Positions 1-8,924 of a stretch of DNA of 64,000 nucleotides are shown here, in pieces; position 1 is the stretch's first letter, and the number at the start of each line of letters is the position of its first letter. Origin of the DNA: Enterococcus montenegrensis (lineage in GTDB: Bacteria > Bacillota > Bacilli > Lactobacillales > Enterococcaceae); assembly GCF_029983095.1 (NCBI RefSeq), contig NZ_CP120467.1, positions 2,712,501 through 2,776,500 on the forward strand. The letters run 5' to 3'. The notes under the pieces are model-generated. The model ran no database searches. It was not told the origin of the DNA and saw only the letters and a list, made by a program, of their open reading frames with translations. The position numbers and the translations under genes are program-made.

Positions 1-417
1 CAAATAACAGCAACTACTAATTTGTACCAAGAAAATTTAGCTTTGCTACACCAACACACAAATGGATTGCCCGCAAAAAAAGAACCGGCCTACCTGCTTC
101 ATTTAATGGCTCTTTTGCAACAACAGGCTCTTTTTTCACTGGATAAAAAAACGCAAACGCTTTATTTTCTTTTCCAAAGTGAGCCGGCTTGGAAAACCTT
201 TGTGGAACAAGAACTCAATGACTATTTAGGCAAGCGTATTATTTTAAAAACCATTGAAGTAACAGATTTAAAGATCTTAAACTTTGGGATTAAAGATTTG
301 ATTGTTTCTAACTTTCCTTTAGATAAAGCGCCACTGCCGGTTTTTTATATCTCAACTACCCCAACCAAAAATGAGCTCCGCCAATTAGCCGAGCTCACTT
401 ATGAAAGTTATTTATAG
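1..417 (+). CDS. Mga/AtxA-type transcriptional regulator, C-terminal fragment
   Basis: The frame is open from base 1, so the gene is cut by the window edge; the TTG at 22 is internal rather than a start. About 138 residues are visible. The last 65 or so alternate strand and helix and contain DLIVSN and PVFYIS, resembling the EIIB-like C-terminal domain of Mga/AtxA virulence regulators, through which PTS phosphorylation tunes activity. The HTH and PRD domains would lie upstream. The stop TAG (415-417) directly abuts the stop of the convergent ATPase gene, with no base between them. The family call is moderately secure; target genes are unknown. Confidence 0.6.
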   Translation, partial: QITATTNLYQENLALLHQHTNGLPAKKEPAYLLHLMALLQQQALFSLDKKTQTLYFLFQSEPAWKTFVEQELNDYLGKRIILKTIEVTDLKILNFGIKDLIVSNFPLDKAPLPVFYISTTPTKNELRQLAELTYESYL

Positions 418-2961
418 TTAGCTTACGTCTTGAACAGCGAAACTTTTAACCCAGCGCCTGGTCAGCCACTTTTCTACTTCAACAATCCCAAATAAAACAG
501 CGACGTTGGTTAAGACGAGTAATTGTTGGGTTAAATTCAAGCTGGTTGTACCGATTAAATTCTGCGCAAATGGCGCAAAGACCACGGTTGTTTGCAGCAC
601 CAACAAGAGGGCTAGCGAAATAAACAACGCTTTATTTTGCAGCATACTTTTATTAATGGCCGGATTTAACAATTCGCGGCAATTTAACATATATACCGCC
701 TGTGACATGACAATTGTTTGTAATAAAATCGTCTGCTGTAATGCGGTCCCTTCAAATTGCAAAGCAATAAAGTAGGCTGGCAGGACGATCACGCAGGAAA
801 CATACACAATTCGAAACAGACTGTAACCATTTAAGATACCTTCATTTGCTGCTCGCGGCGGACGATTCATCGTGTCTTTGCTGGCTTTTTCAAAACCTAA
901 TGCATACGAAAGGGTGATGGTTGTCACCATATTGACCCATAAAATCTGTACGGGTGTCAGCGGTAACGGCTGATTTAATAATAAAGCAATGACGACGATC
1001 AACCCTTGTGATAAGGCCGATGGTAAGAAAAAGTTGATGGTTTTTTTCAAGTTATCAAAAATACGGCGTCCTTCTTTTACTGCTTTGGCAATCGTATGGA
1101 AATTATCATCTGCTAAAACCATATCCGCGGCCTGCTTTGTGACTTCACTTCCTTTGATCCCCATTGCAATTCCAATATCCGCTTTTTTTAAGGCTGGCGC
1201 GTCATTCACCCCGTCACCGGTCATCCCCACAACTTCACCATTATTTTGTAACGCCGTGACAATACGCAACTTGTGATTAGGCGTAGTGCGGGCAAAAACA
1301 TCCACTTTTGTCACGACTTGAGCCAATTGCTTATCGGTTAATTGATCAATCTCAATTCCTTCTAAAACTTGATCCGTATGTTTTAGCCCAATTTCTTTTC
1401 CTATCGCTTGAGCGGTATCTTTGTGATCACCGGTAATCATTTTCACTGTAATTTTTGCTGCTTGGGTTTCTTTTACAGCGCGAATGGCACTTTCTTTTGG
1501 CGGATCGATGATCCCAGCAATGCCAACAAAATCAAGCTTCGTTAAAACCTCGTGGGTCAATTCTATTTGGGCATCTATTTTTTTAGCCGCAAAGGCCAAG
1601 ACCCGTTGCCCTTTTTTTGCCAGTTTGGATGCCTTTTTTTGCCACGCGGTTACATCTGCTTGCGGTAACTGTGCTTTAGCCAGTAAAACTTCTGGTGCGC
1701 CTTTTACAAAGACGATATTTTCTGTTGCCGAAAACGGATGTAATGTTGCCATATATTTGTAGCTAGAACTAAAGGGTAATTTGCCAATTTGCTTTTTCAA
1801 AGTCAAATTTTCAGCCGCCACATACTGCAACAAAGCCAATTCAGTAGGATTCCCTTTTAATTGTGCGACCGCTTGATCGTCTTGTAATTTCAAATCTTGA
1901 CAGTTATTCATAATCTCCATGAGTAAAGATTCATCATTGCTGCTGGTTTTGACTACAGTCATTTCATTTTTGGTTAACGTTCCGGTTTTATCTGAACAAA
2001 TCACCGTCATAGATCCTAATGTTTCGACTGAAGGCATGCTTTTGATGATCGCATTTTCTTCGGCCATCTCTTTTACCCCTAAAGATAAAATCATCGTCAA
2101 AACTGCCGGTAATCCTTCTGGAATCATGGCAACAATTAAAGCAATCATAGCAGAAAACAATATGTTCATTTCTATACCGTATAGAAATGTCGTAAAGAAT
2201 ACTAGAAATAAAATCAACACCATGATGCCGCGGAAAATTTGCTTATTTAGCTGATGCATTTTTCGAACGAGCGGTGTCGTGGTACCTGTAACAGACTGCA
2301 ACGCCTGATTAATTTTGCCAATTTCTGTGTCATTGCCGGTTGCAACCGCAACTGCCAATGCCGATCCTGCTTGCACCAACGTCCCAGAAAAGACCATGTT
2401 CTTTTGATCACCCGCCATTACTTCTTGGGAAATTGCGTCTTCATTTTTTTCTACTGCTTCAGATTCACCGGTTAAAATCGCTTCTTCTACTACGAGCTCG
2501 TGGACTTCCACTAAGCGTAAGTCCGCAGGTACCACATCCCCTGCTTTTAAATAGACGATATCTCCGGGCACAATGGAAGTTGTTGCGATCGTTTCTTTTT
2601 GTCCGTCAATCAAAACTACTGCCTCTTGACTCATCATCTGCTTTAAGCCATCCAAAGATTCTTCGGCTTTGCGCTCTTGCCAGTAGCCGACAAAACCATT
2701 TACCACTACGACAAGTAAAATAATGCTGCCTTCAACATAGTCGCCGGTCACAAATTTTAAAATTGCCGCAAAGAGCAAGACGAGCATCAGTAAATCCGTA
2801 AAATGTTTTAAAACCTTTTGCCAAGGTTTTACCTGCTTACTTTCTGCAATTTTGTTTTCACCATATTTTGCTAGCTGCTGTTGGCGATTTTTTGTTAAAC
2901 CAGCAGGGGTACTGTTAAATTTTTGTAAAACTTGTTGGGTCGTTAATTGATACCATTTCAT
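418..2961 (-). CDS. P-type cation-transporting ATPase (P2 type)
   Basis: ATP-driven cation pump in the cytoplasmic membrane, about 847 residues and ten predicted helices. Seen in order: cation-ATPase N domain, actuator motif TGES (about 165), PEGLP in helix 4 (about 282), phosphorylation motif DKTGTLT (Asp about 324) and hinge GDGVNDAP (about 595). An AGGAGG (2970-2975) is 8 nt from the ATG at 2961 but only 2 nt from the ATG at 2967, so I chose 2961. The helix-6 motif reads WVNMVTT where SERCA-type calcium pumps have WVNLVTD, so a calcium ligand is missing. Substrate could be Na+, K+, Mn2+ or Ca2+; I would not call it a calcium pump. Confidence 0.9.
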   Translation of the reverse strand: MKWYQLTTQQVLQKFNSTPAGLTKNRQQQLAKYGENKIAESKQVKPWQKVLKHFTDLLMLVLLFAAILKFVTGDYVEGSIILLVVVVNGFVGYWQERKAEESLDGLKQMMSQEAVVLIDGQKETIATTSIVPGDIVYLKAGDVVPADLRLVEVHELVVEEAILTGESEAVEKNEDAISQEVMAGDQKNMVFSGTLVQAGSALAVAVATGNDTEIGKINQALQSVTGTTTPLVRKMHQLNKQIFRGIMVLILFLVFFTTFLYGIEMNILFSAMIALIVAMIPEGLPAVLTMILSLGVKEMAEENAIIKSMPSVETLGSMTVICSDKTGTLTKNEMTVVKTSSNDESLLMEIMNNCQDLKLQDDQAVAQLKGNPTELALLQYVAAENLTLKKQIGKLPFSSSYKYMATLHPFSATENIVFVKGAPEVLLAKAQLPQADVTAWQKKASKLAKKGQRVLAFAAKKIDAQIELTHEVLTKLDFVGIAGIIDPPKESAIRAVKETQAAKITVKMITGDHKDTAQAIGKEIGLKHTDQVLEGIEIDQLTDKQLAQVVTKVDVFARTTPNHKLRIVTALQNNGEVVGMTGDGVNDAPALKKADIGIAMGIKGSEVTKQAADMVLADDNFHTIAKAVKEGRRIFDNLKKTINFFLPSALSQGLIVVIALLLNQPLPLTPVQILWVNMVTTITLSYALGFEKASKDTMNRPPRAANEGILNGYSLFRIVYVSCVIVLPAYFIALQFEGTALQQTILLQTIVMSQAVYMLNCRELLNPAINKSMLQNKALFISLALLLVLQTTVVFAPFAQNLIGTTSLNLTQQLLVLTNVAVLFGIVEVEKWLTRRWVKSFAVQDVS

Positions 2962-3301
2962 TGGCATATCCTCCTAATAAATATTTTAAGCACTTGCTAA
3001 TGGCAAGTTCTAGCCGACTGCCTTTTATGATGCCCTTTCTTTTTAGGCAAGTTCATCGTAGTTGTGCCAAGTAAAACTCACTTTTTTTGCTGCTTTATTT
3101 GTTGATACCCTTATTATAGGGAGAAAAAAATTTTTAAACCGCCGATAATTTCAGTGGCAACTGAAAAAAATGTGCCGCAGCCTTTGCTGAAAGTTAGCTT
3201 AAAAAAATGATCCCAAACAAAAAAAGACCTGCGCCATGTTGGTCACAGATCTTAAAAAAAAACAGTTTAGTATACTTGCTACTTTGCTCCAACTTTTCAG
3301 G
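2962..3301 (-). promoter_or_regulatory. Leader and -10 region of the P-type ATPase gene
   Basis: A consensus -10 TATAAT lies on the minus strand at 3113-3118; no convincing -35 precedes it. Transcription from it gives a leader of about 140 nt containing several complementary GGC/GCC blocks (for example an AACTTGCC...GGCAAGTT-like pairing around 3000-3050). I do not recognise a yybP-ykoY, M-box or NiCo riboswitch in it. The terminator of the MFS gene occupies 3219-3260. I see no gene in this stretch. Confidence 0.35.
3219..3260 (-). terminator. Intrinsic terminator of the MFS gene
   Basis: On the minus strand AAGATCTGTG pairs with CGCAGGTCTT (including G-U pairs) around a 10-nt loop, followed by seven T. 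It lies about 45 bp after the MFS stop. Confidence 0.7.
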
Positions 3302-4501
3302 TTAATCTTGCAAGACAATCAACTTTCGCCGTCGGTACATTTGCCTTAATAAATAGACGCCAACCACTAAACCAACAGGAAAAATAATGCCACCTAAAAT
3401 ACCAAACCGCAGTTGATTGTCCGCCGCCGCAGAAACAAAGCCCACTACCGTTGGCCCGATGGAACAGCCCAGATCTCCCGCCAAAGCTAAATAGGCAAAT
3501 AAAGCTGTGCCGCCATTTGGAATCGTTCTGGCCGTCAAACTAAACGTGCCCGGCCACATAATGCCCACTGCCAAACCACTTAATGCACAACCCAAAAAGC
3601 CAAAAGGCGCACTGGTGGAAAGACCGATTAACAAATACGATGCCACACATAAAATACCACTGATCGTCATAAAACGCTGCAACGCTAATTTATGACCATA
3701 TTTCCCATAAAAAATACGGGATAGTCCCATCATAAAAGCAAATAATAAAGGGCCAGCTAAATCTCCCACCACTTTTGAAACGTGCAACCCTTTTTCAGCA
3801 AAAGTTGAGGCCCATTGACTAACCGACTGCTCACTTGCACCAGCACAAACCATCAAACCAAGAAATAACCAGAAGCTTTTCAACTTGAATAATGCTTTAA
3901 TACTGAGCCCCGCGCCTTCTGCTACTAAAGGACGAAGCGGTACTTTGGTAAAAAACAACGCATTACAAAAAGGCAAAATTGCCCATATCACAGCCAAATA
4001 AGGCCAGTTTTCAATCCCTAAAAAGGCAATGAAAAAAGTGGAAAGTCCCACGACGCCAACAACACCCCAGCAATAAAAGGAATGCAGTAAACTCATGGTT
4101 TTCTCTTTATGGTCTGTTGGACAGGCTTCTACAATTGGACTCACTAGTACTTCTAATAAGCCGCCCCCAATCGCATACAAACTCACCGCAGCCAACAGCG
4201 CGATAAAAGGTGTGGCAAAAATTATTGGAAAAAGCGCCAATCCCACTAACCCCGCACCAGCAAAAAGATGTGCTGCCACGATGGAAATGCGATAGCCAAT
4301 TTTATCCACAAAAAAGATTGCCGCAAAATCTATGATTAATTGCAATAAGAAATTGAAGGTTACCAAAAGCGTAATTTGGGTTAAGGGAATATGAAACTGT
4401 GTTTGAAAAGTTAAAAATAATAATGGGGCAAAATTATTGACGACCGCTTGCACGATGTAAGCCAAAAAACAGGCGTAAATCGTTTGTTGATAATTTTTCA
4501 T
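3302..4501 (-). CDS. MFS transporter
   Basis: A 399-residue integral membrane protein with about twelve hydrophobic segments and the two-halves pattern of the major facilitator superfamily; substrate unknown. The first half has FVDKIGYR between helices 2 and 3, corresponding to the MFS A-motif position, and a glycine-rich helix LYAIGGGLLEV. It resembles FucP-like sugar permeases more than drug antiporters, but this is a weak impression. The start ATG at 4501 follows AGGAG by about 6 nt. It is monocistronic: terminator downstream and a non-coding stretch upstream. No neighbour indicates the substrate. Confidence 0.8.
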   Translation of the reverse strand: MKNYQQTIYACFLAYIVQAVVNNFAPLLFLTFQTQFHIPLTQITLLVTFNFLLQLIIDFAAIFFVDKIGYRISIVAAHLFAGAGLVGLALFPIIFATPFIALLAAVSLYAIGGGLLEVLVSPIVEACPTDHKEKTMSLLHSFYCWGVVGVVGLSTFFIAFLGIENWPYLAVIWAILPFCNALFFTKVPLRPLVAEGAGLSIKALFKLKSFWLFLGLMVCAGASEQSVSQWASTFAEKGLHVSKVVGDLAGPLLFAFMMGLSRIFYGKYGHKLALQRFMTISGILCVASYLLIGLSTSAPFGFLGCALSGLAVGIMWPGTFSLTARTIPNGGTALFAYLALAGDLGCSIGPTVVGFVSAAADNQLRFGILGGIIFPVGLVVGVYLLRQMYRRRKLIVLQD

Positions 4502-4805
4502 TTGATCTCCTAGACAAAAGTTCCCACGACGCGTGAACTTTATTTTTTTAAAATCGCTTACTTTGACTGTAGCACAGCTTTCAGCAATGCAAAAGACTTT
4601 CTTAGCTTTTGTAAAAATCCTGTCAGCTCTTATTTGCCAGCGCTTGTAAAATTATCCTCATGGCATCAGCCATAATATTGTGACTAATAAAAAACGCAAC
4701 AAAAGATTCGCTAGCTTCGCTAAAAATTTGCAACGTTTTGATTTACCGCAAAGTAAAAGCATGTACACATTTTCAACAGCGTCTTTAAGGATGCAAGCGT
4801 TAAGT
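4502..4805. other. Intergenic stretch without a recognisable gene
   Basis: Between the MFS start and the promoter of the 49-residue gene I see AT-rich sequence, including a short direct repeat of TTCGCTA at about 4709-4724. No ORF with a ribosome site and no clear terminator. Confidence 0.5.
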
Positions 4806-4834
4806 TTGAAAATTTTCTGAAATGGCAGTATGAT
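4806..4834 (+). promoter_or_regulatory. Sigma-A promoter of the 49-residue gene
   Basis: TTGAAA (4806-4811), 17-bp spacer, TATGAT (4829-4834). The start codon is 65 bp after the -10, so the transcript has a leader of about 60 nt. Confidence 0.65.
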
Positions 4835-4899
4835 AACAGTGGAATTTCGTTATCAACTTAGTTGCCTTTCGTAAGCAAACAAAAGAAAGGAGAATGAAT

Positions 4900-5049
4900 A
4901 TGACATTCTATAACACACAAGTACCTTATCGGGTAACTTTAGACACCAAGTTGAACTTGTTTATCGTTTTTGACCAACGCAACAGTAACCACTTTGCTAC
5001 CGGTGTAACGATTGAACAAGCGGTTCAAGAATTACAAAAATCTGCATAA
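4900..5049 (+). CDS. Small 49-residue protein of unknown function
   Basis: ATG at 4900 follows AAAGGAG with about 7 nt spacing and opens 49 codons ending TAA at 5047-5049. The product starts MTFYNTQVPYRVTLD, has no membrane segment or signal peptide, and looks like a small soluble beta-alpha protein. A consensus promoter (4806-4834) and a terminator (5086-5122) bracket it, so it is a complete single-gene unit. I do not recognise the family. It is too short for most gene finders but all expression signals are in place. Confidence 0.7.
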   Translation: MTFYNTQVPYRVTLDTKLNLFIVFDQRNSNHFATGVTIEQAVQELQKSA

Positions 5050-5085
5050 GGAGTTCAAATCCCATGGAAGATTCCAGTTATTCTT

Positions 5086-5122
5086 AAAAAGCAGCTGCAA
5101 ATTTATGTGCAGGTGCTTTTTT
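5086..5122 (+). terminator. Intrinsic terminator after the 49-residue gene
   Basis: AAAAGCAGCTGCA pairs with TGCAGGTGCTTTT (one mismatch) around an 8-nt loop, followed by TTTTTTG. Confidence 0.75.
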
Positions 5123-5238
5123 GTTGTCTAAAATTTTAAATTTGCTAAGTTCCCTTTGGAAAAAAGCCGACTCGATAATAAAGCAGGCTACCTTTCAAAC
5201 AAGCAGACTAAGGGTGAAATTTTATCTTTTTAAGTCTC

Positions 5239-5302
5239 AAAAAGCTCTAGGTTATCAGCTGAGACATAAAGATAATCCCAACTACTAATCCAGAGCCTTT
5301 TT
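5239..5302 (-). terminator. Probable terminator of the 136-residue gene
   Basis: On the minus strand AAAAAGGCTCTGG can pair with CCTAGAGCTTTTT across a long loop, ending in five T. A GTCTCA/TGAGAC pair (5235-5265) competes with it. Weak. Confidence 0.4.
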
Positions 5303-5321
5303 ATTTGTCTTGTCGCTATTT

Positions 5322-5729
5322 TTATTTTTCTAAAGGCTTCACTTCAAATTCTGTTTTTTCCAAATTGAAAAGCCCGGTAGAGATCTCGTTGACTTGAGCA
5401 AATAAAGCCGTTAGATCGCAGTTTTTTTTATCGAAAGTTTTCTTTTCTTTCTGAGTTTGAAAGGTGATTTTTCGCGGTGTTTCTTTGACCGCAATTTTCC
5501 TATCGCCTTTTTGATAAATTAGGATATCGTCAAAATCATCCTCTACATAGCTTTGCCGCCACTGGTTTTTTTGCGCCAACGCCATCATTAAAGAAGCCAT
5601 GTCCAATTCTTCTAACGAGGTGATCGTGCCATCTTCAAAAGTTAAATCATACGTCGCCATGGTAAAAGGCTGACAAGCATTACAGCCTCCTTGGGTATAA
5701 AACTCTTCGCTGGTGATTACTGCTTTCAT
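5322..5729 (-). CDS. Hypothetical protein, 135 residues
   Basis: Soluble, mixed-charge protein with an N-terminal GGCNACQPF stretch that puts two cysteines close together (possible metal site or disulfide) and a lysine-rich middle. No membrane segment or known domain recognised. AGGAG lies 8 nt from the ATG at 5729 but only 2 nt from the ATG at 5735, so the shorter form is preferred. It appears monocistronic, between the weak terminator at 5239-5302 and the strong malY terminator. Function unknown. Confidence 0.6.
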   Translation of the reverse strand: MKAVITSEEFYTQGGCNACQPFTMATYDLTFEDGTITSLEELDMASLMMALAQKNQWRQSYVEDDFDDILIYQKGDRKIAVKETPRKITFQTQKEKKTFDKKNCDLTALFAQVNEISTGLFNLEKTEFEVKPLEK

Positions 5730-5824
5730 GTGCATTACTCCTTTTTTACTGATACAGATAATTTTGTTTTATTATACCGCCCTTTATTTTTTTTGAATAG
5801 CAGATTTTTTCGTTTGCTTACACG

Positions 5825-5892
5825 CTAAAAAAACAATCCGCTTTTAGTCGTAAAATCAGTTTTTAAACTAATTTTACGACTAAAAGACGGAT
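5825..5892 (-). terminator. Strong terminator of malX-malY
   Basis: Perfect 15-bp stem TTTTAGTCGTAAAAT / ATTTTACGACTAAAA extended by CCG/CGG, followed on the minus strand by a run of eight T (5825-5833). It sits immediately after malY. Confidence 0.85.
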
Positions 5893-5910
5893 CTTGCTTA
5901 GATATGTGGC

Positions 5911-7104
5911 TTAGTTTTGCGCAACAAAAACTTTCATACGCTCTAGCGCTTCTGCTAAAATTCCTCTTGGTGTGCCGATATTTAAGCGGACAAAATTTTC
6001 ACCGTCACTGGCATAATTGGTTCCCGGTTCAATAATGACACCCCCGCTTTTTGCCAATGGTTCGACAATCTCTAAGGCAGTTTTGCCGGTTTTGGAAATA
6101 TCAATCCACGGCAAGTATGAAGCACTCATTTCCATTAATTCCCAGCCCGGCAAATTTTCAGCAATAAAAGCTTTGGTGTAGCGGTAGTTTTCGCGAATGT
6201 AGTCCGTCATAGCTTCCAGCCAATCTTCACATTCATTGTAGGCGGTAATGATTCCTACAACCCCGAATAAATTCGGCGAAGTAATGGAATTCATTTCCAA
6301 ACGATGACGAAATACCTGCCGCAATTTTTCATTTGGAATAATGGAATAAGAAGTTTTCAAACCGCCTAAGTTAAAACCTTTGTTAGGAGATGTCAACACG
6401 ATCAGATTATCGTGGTATTCTTTTGGCAGCTGCAAAGCCGAAACAAATTTTCCAGTTAAAATAATTTCTGAATGCACTTCATCACTGACAAAAATTGTGC
6501 CGTATTGGCGACATAATTTGGCCACTTTTTCAATTTCTTCTATGTGCCACACGCGACCAGACGGGTTATGGGGGGAACAAAATAAGAAAACCCGTGGTCG
6601 TTTGGTGCGTAATTGTTCTTCTAATAAAGTGTAATCAATTTCATATTGCCCATTGACGATTTTAAGCGTGTTGCCCACCACATTAATCCCGTTATGCTCT
6701 GCGGCATAACGAAATGGATCGTAAACAGGTGTGTTCATGATCACCGCCTCATTGGGCTGGCAAAAAGCTTGATACAAATAATGAATGGTCGAAACAGTCC
6801 CATAAGATAAGGTAATCCATTCTTTTTTAACTTGATTATTGTGGCGGCGTTTATGCCAATTAATGACCGCCTCATAAAATTCATCGTAAGCATAGGTGTA
6901 GCCGTATGCACCATTTTGTGCAATTTTCATAAAGGCTGCATTAATTTCTGGCGCTGCCGGAAAATCCATATCCGCAATCCACATCGGAATGCAGTCTTTT
7001 GGCGTACCAGGATATTTACTTTGAATAATTTTTTGATCCCATTTTCTCGCATGGTCAATGGTGCGATCTGCCATTTGGTCAAATTGATAGTCAACTTTCA
7101 TCAT
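5911..7104 (-). CDS. malY: MalY/PatB-type PLP-dependent C-S lyase (cystathionine beta-lyase)
   Basis: A 397-residue fold-type I aminotransferase-like enzyme. Visible: CIPMWIADMDF near the N terminus (the MalY/PatB signature), CSPHNPSGRVW (PLP-contacting Asn), SDEVHSEI, and SPNKGFNLGGLK carrying the Schiff-base lysine. The family cleaves cystathionine or cysteine conjugates to pyruvate, ammonia and thiol; E. coli MalY also represses the maltose regulon by binding MalT. The ATG overlaps the malX stop by 4 nt, so the two are translationally coupled. The pairing with malX mirrors E. coli malXY. Length is normal for the family. Confidence 0.9.
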   Translation of the reverse strand: MMKVDYQFDQMADRTIDHARKWDQKIIQSKYPGTPKDCIPMWIADMDFPAAPEINAAFMKIAQNGAYGYTYAYDEFYEAVINWHKRRHNNQVKKEWITLSYGTVSTIHYLYQAFCQPNEAVIMNTPVYDPFRYAAEHNGINVVGNTLKIVNGQYEIDYTLLEEQLRTKRPRVFLFCSPHNPSGRVWHIEEIEKVAKLCRQYGTIFVSDEVHSEIILTGKFVSALQLPKEYHDNLIVLTSPNKGFNLGGLKTSYSIIPNEKLRQVFRHRLEMNSITSPNLFGVVGIITAYNECEDWLEAMTDYIRENYRYTKAFIAENLPGWELMEMSASYLPWIDISKTGKTALEIVEPLAKSGGVIIEPGTNYASDGENFVRLNIGTPRGILAEALERMKVFVAQN

Positions 7105-8705
7105 GCTGGGCTCACCATAATTTCTTCAATCCCGTTTTTCACCGTCTGTACTTGGGCACCAATAACCACTTGAACATTGTGATCATCTAATTCTACGATT
7201 GCCAAAGCACCCGCTTTTTTCAAGGTTGCTTTATCCATCAAGCTCTTATCTTTTAATTGCAGGCGTAAACGCGTAACACAATTATCCAAGCTGGTAACAT
7301 TGGCACTGCCACCTAGAGCGTCCAAAATAATACCTGGATCGTAAATCCCATTGCCTTTTGTAAATGTTTTGGGTTTTGCTGTGACACCATCTGCCAATGT
7401 AACTTCCTCTTCTTTTTCCCGTCCAGGTGTTTCTAAATTGTGTTTCAAAATGTACCAACGGAAAACAAAGAAGTAAACAGCAAACCAGATGATCCCTACT
7501 GGAATCAACAAGTACCATTTTGTTTCATTGCCTTGCATGATCCCAAAAATCAACCAATCTAAAATCCCGCCGTCGGTGTTGCCGATATTTACACCGATTA
7601 GACTCATTACCATCAACGCTGCCCCAGACATAACGGAGTGGAATAAATACAATCCTGGTGCTAAGAATAAGAACAAGAATTCAGTTGGTTCTGAAATTCC
7701 GGTAACAACCGCCACTAAAACTGCTGAAATTAAAATGCCCTTAATGCCCGGACGATTTTTCTTATAAGCAGTTAAATAAATCGCTAAACAAATGGCAGGT
7801 AAACCAAACATAAAGGTTGGCATGAAACCTTGTGAAAGAAAAGCAGTCGCTTGGTGAGATATCGCTTCTCCTGCGTTTAATTGGGCATAAAAAATATTCA
7901 ATGCCCCTGAAATTGGCTTGCCGTCAACAACTTGAGTCCCGCCAGCTTCTGTGAAACGAACCAATGCAAGTAAAATATGATGCATCCCAAAAGGTTTTAA
8001 TAATAATACGCCTAACCCATATAAGAACGGCCCGAAAATACCCGCACCTTGAATCCCATTACCCAATGCTTCAATGCCCGATTGCAATACTGGCCAAGTA
8101 AAAGGTACCACTAAGCCAACCAAGCCCAAAACTAAAACGCTAACAATTGGAATAAAGCGAATACCGCCAAAGAAAGAAAAGGCATCTGGTAAGCGAATAT
8201 CTTGGAATTTTTCTTGCAATAGATAGACGATTAGACCAACAATAATCCCACCTAAAACGCCCATTTCAATACTTTGAATACCTAAGACCATGTTTTGGCC
8301 GGCAATTTTCATACTAGCGGCATCTGCTAATTCACCGCGATAATTCAACAAAAAGTTAATGGATAAATTCATGGCCACATAACCGGCAAAAGCTGAAATG
8401 GCGCCTACACCTTTATTGCGTTTGCACATTCCAAAGGGAATTGCCATGGCAAACATAACTGGCAAATAAGTAAAACCAAAGCCACCAACTGTATTCATAA
8501 AACTAAAAATAAATTGAATAATATCATTGCCTAAAAAAGGTAATTTTTCAATCATTGCCTCTGAAGTTACCGAACTGCCTAACCCGACTAAAATCCCCAT
8601 AAAAGCTAGTGTTGAAACGGGGAACATGAAGGTTTTCCCCAACTCTTGTAAAAAGCTTAAAACTTTCGTCCTAAGTGATCGTGATACTGTCGCTGCGTTG
8701 CTCAT
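7101..8705 (-). CDS. malX: PTS glucose/maltose-type EIICB (MalX)
   Basis: A 534-residue sugar permease of the glucose superfamily of PTS transporters. Residues 1-420 form the hydrophobic EIIC domain; the C-terminal 80 form EIIB with the phospho-cysteine in LDNCVTRLRLQL (Cys about 476). No fused EIIA is present; a separate glucose-type EIIA lies at 9841-10320. AGGAGG is 6-7 nt before the ATG. Expression probably depends on readthrough of the terminator at 8825-8902, controlled by the antiterminator encoded just upstream. Substrate could be glucose, maltose or another glucoside. Confidence 0.9.
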   Translation of the reverse strand: MSNAATVSRSLRTKVLSFLQELGKTFMFPVSTLAFMGILVGLGSSVTSEAMIEKLPFLGNDIIQFIFSFMNTVGGFGFTYLPVMFAMAIPFGMCKRNKGVGAISAFAGYVAMNLSINFLLNYRGELADAASMKIAGQNMVLGIQSIEMGVLGGIIVGLIVYLLQEKFQDIRLPDAFSFFGGIRFIPIVSVLVLGLVGLVVPFTWPVLQSGIEALGNGIQGAGIFGPFLYGLGVLLLKPFGMHHILLALVRFTEAGGTQVVDGKPISGALNIFYAQLNAGEAISHQATAFLSQGFMPTFMFGLPAICLAIYLTAYKKNRPGIKGILISAVLVAVVTGISEPTEFLFLFLAPGLYLFHSVMSGAALMVMSLIGVNIGNTDGGILDWLIFGIMQGNETKWYLLIPVGIIWFAVYFFVFRWYILKHNLETPGREKEEEVTLADGVTAKPKTFTKGNGIYDPGIILDALGGSANVTSLDNCVTRLRLQLKDKSLMDKATLKKAGALAIVELDDHNVQVVIGAQVQTVKNGIEEIMVSPA

Positions 8706-8824
8706 TTTCTTTCCTCCTAATTTTGATTGCTCACTTTTTCAAATTTTTTAAAACAGCTTTTCCACTTTTTTACTTACTCAAAATTGGCATGCAACAATAA
8801 AAGTAACCGCTTTAAAAAGTGAAA

Positions 8825-8902
8825 TATAAAAAGACCTAGTCAGAAGGTAGCCTAAAGACAGCAGTCGTCACTGCGCTTTAGAAACCCTTCTGACTAGATC
8901 TT
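8825..8902 (-). terminator. Conditional terminator in the malX leader
   Basis: On the minus strand AAGATCTAGTCAGAAGG pairs with CCTTCTGACTAGGTCTT, followed by TTTTT. The loop holds a second stem (CTAAAG...CTTTAG). The 5' arm overlaps the RAT element, so RAT folding and terminator folding are mutually exclusive, as in LicT/SacT/BglG systems. Confidence 0.85.
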
Positions 8903-8924
8903 GCCTACCGAATAGTAACACTCT
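8896..8924 (-). promoter_or_regulatory. RAT (ribonucleic antiterminator) site for BglG-family protein
   Basis: The minus strand reads GTTACTATTCGGTAGGCAAG within this stretch. It matches the conserved GTTACT...GGCAA core of LicT/SacT RAT hairpins, with short pairing between the two sides of an ATTCG-type loop. It overlaps the stop codon of the antiterminator gene (8923-8925) at one end and the terminator 5' arm at the other. Confidence 0.8.

Noticed and set aside
2340-2723. 127-codon plus-strand frame across the P-type ATPase gene
   Set aside because: Antisense shadow of a gene with DKTGT and other motifs; leucine/proline-rich nonsense composition, no ribosome site.
2962-3110. yybP-ykoY or M-box riboswitch in the P-type ATPase leader
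   Set aside because: I could not find the conserved cores of these families; only generic pairing potential is seen.
5064-5087. 7-residue ORF MEDSSYS as a gene
   Set aside because: Has a ribosome site but is too short to support a product call without expression data.
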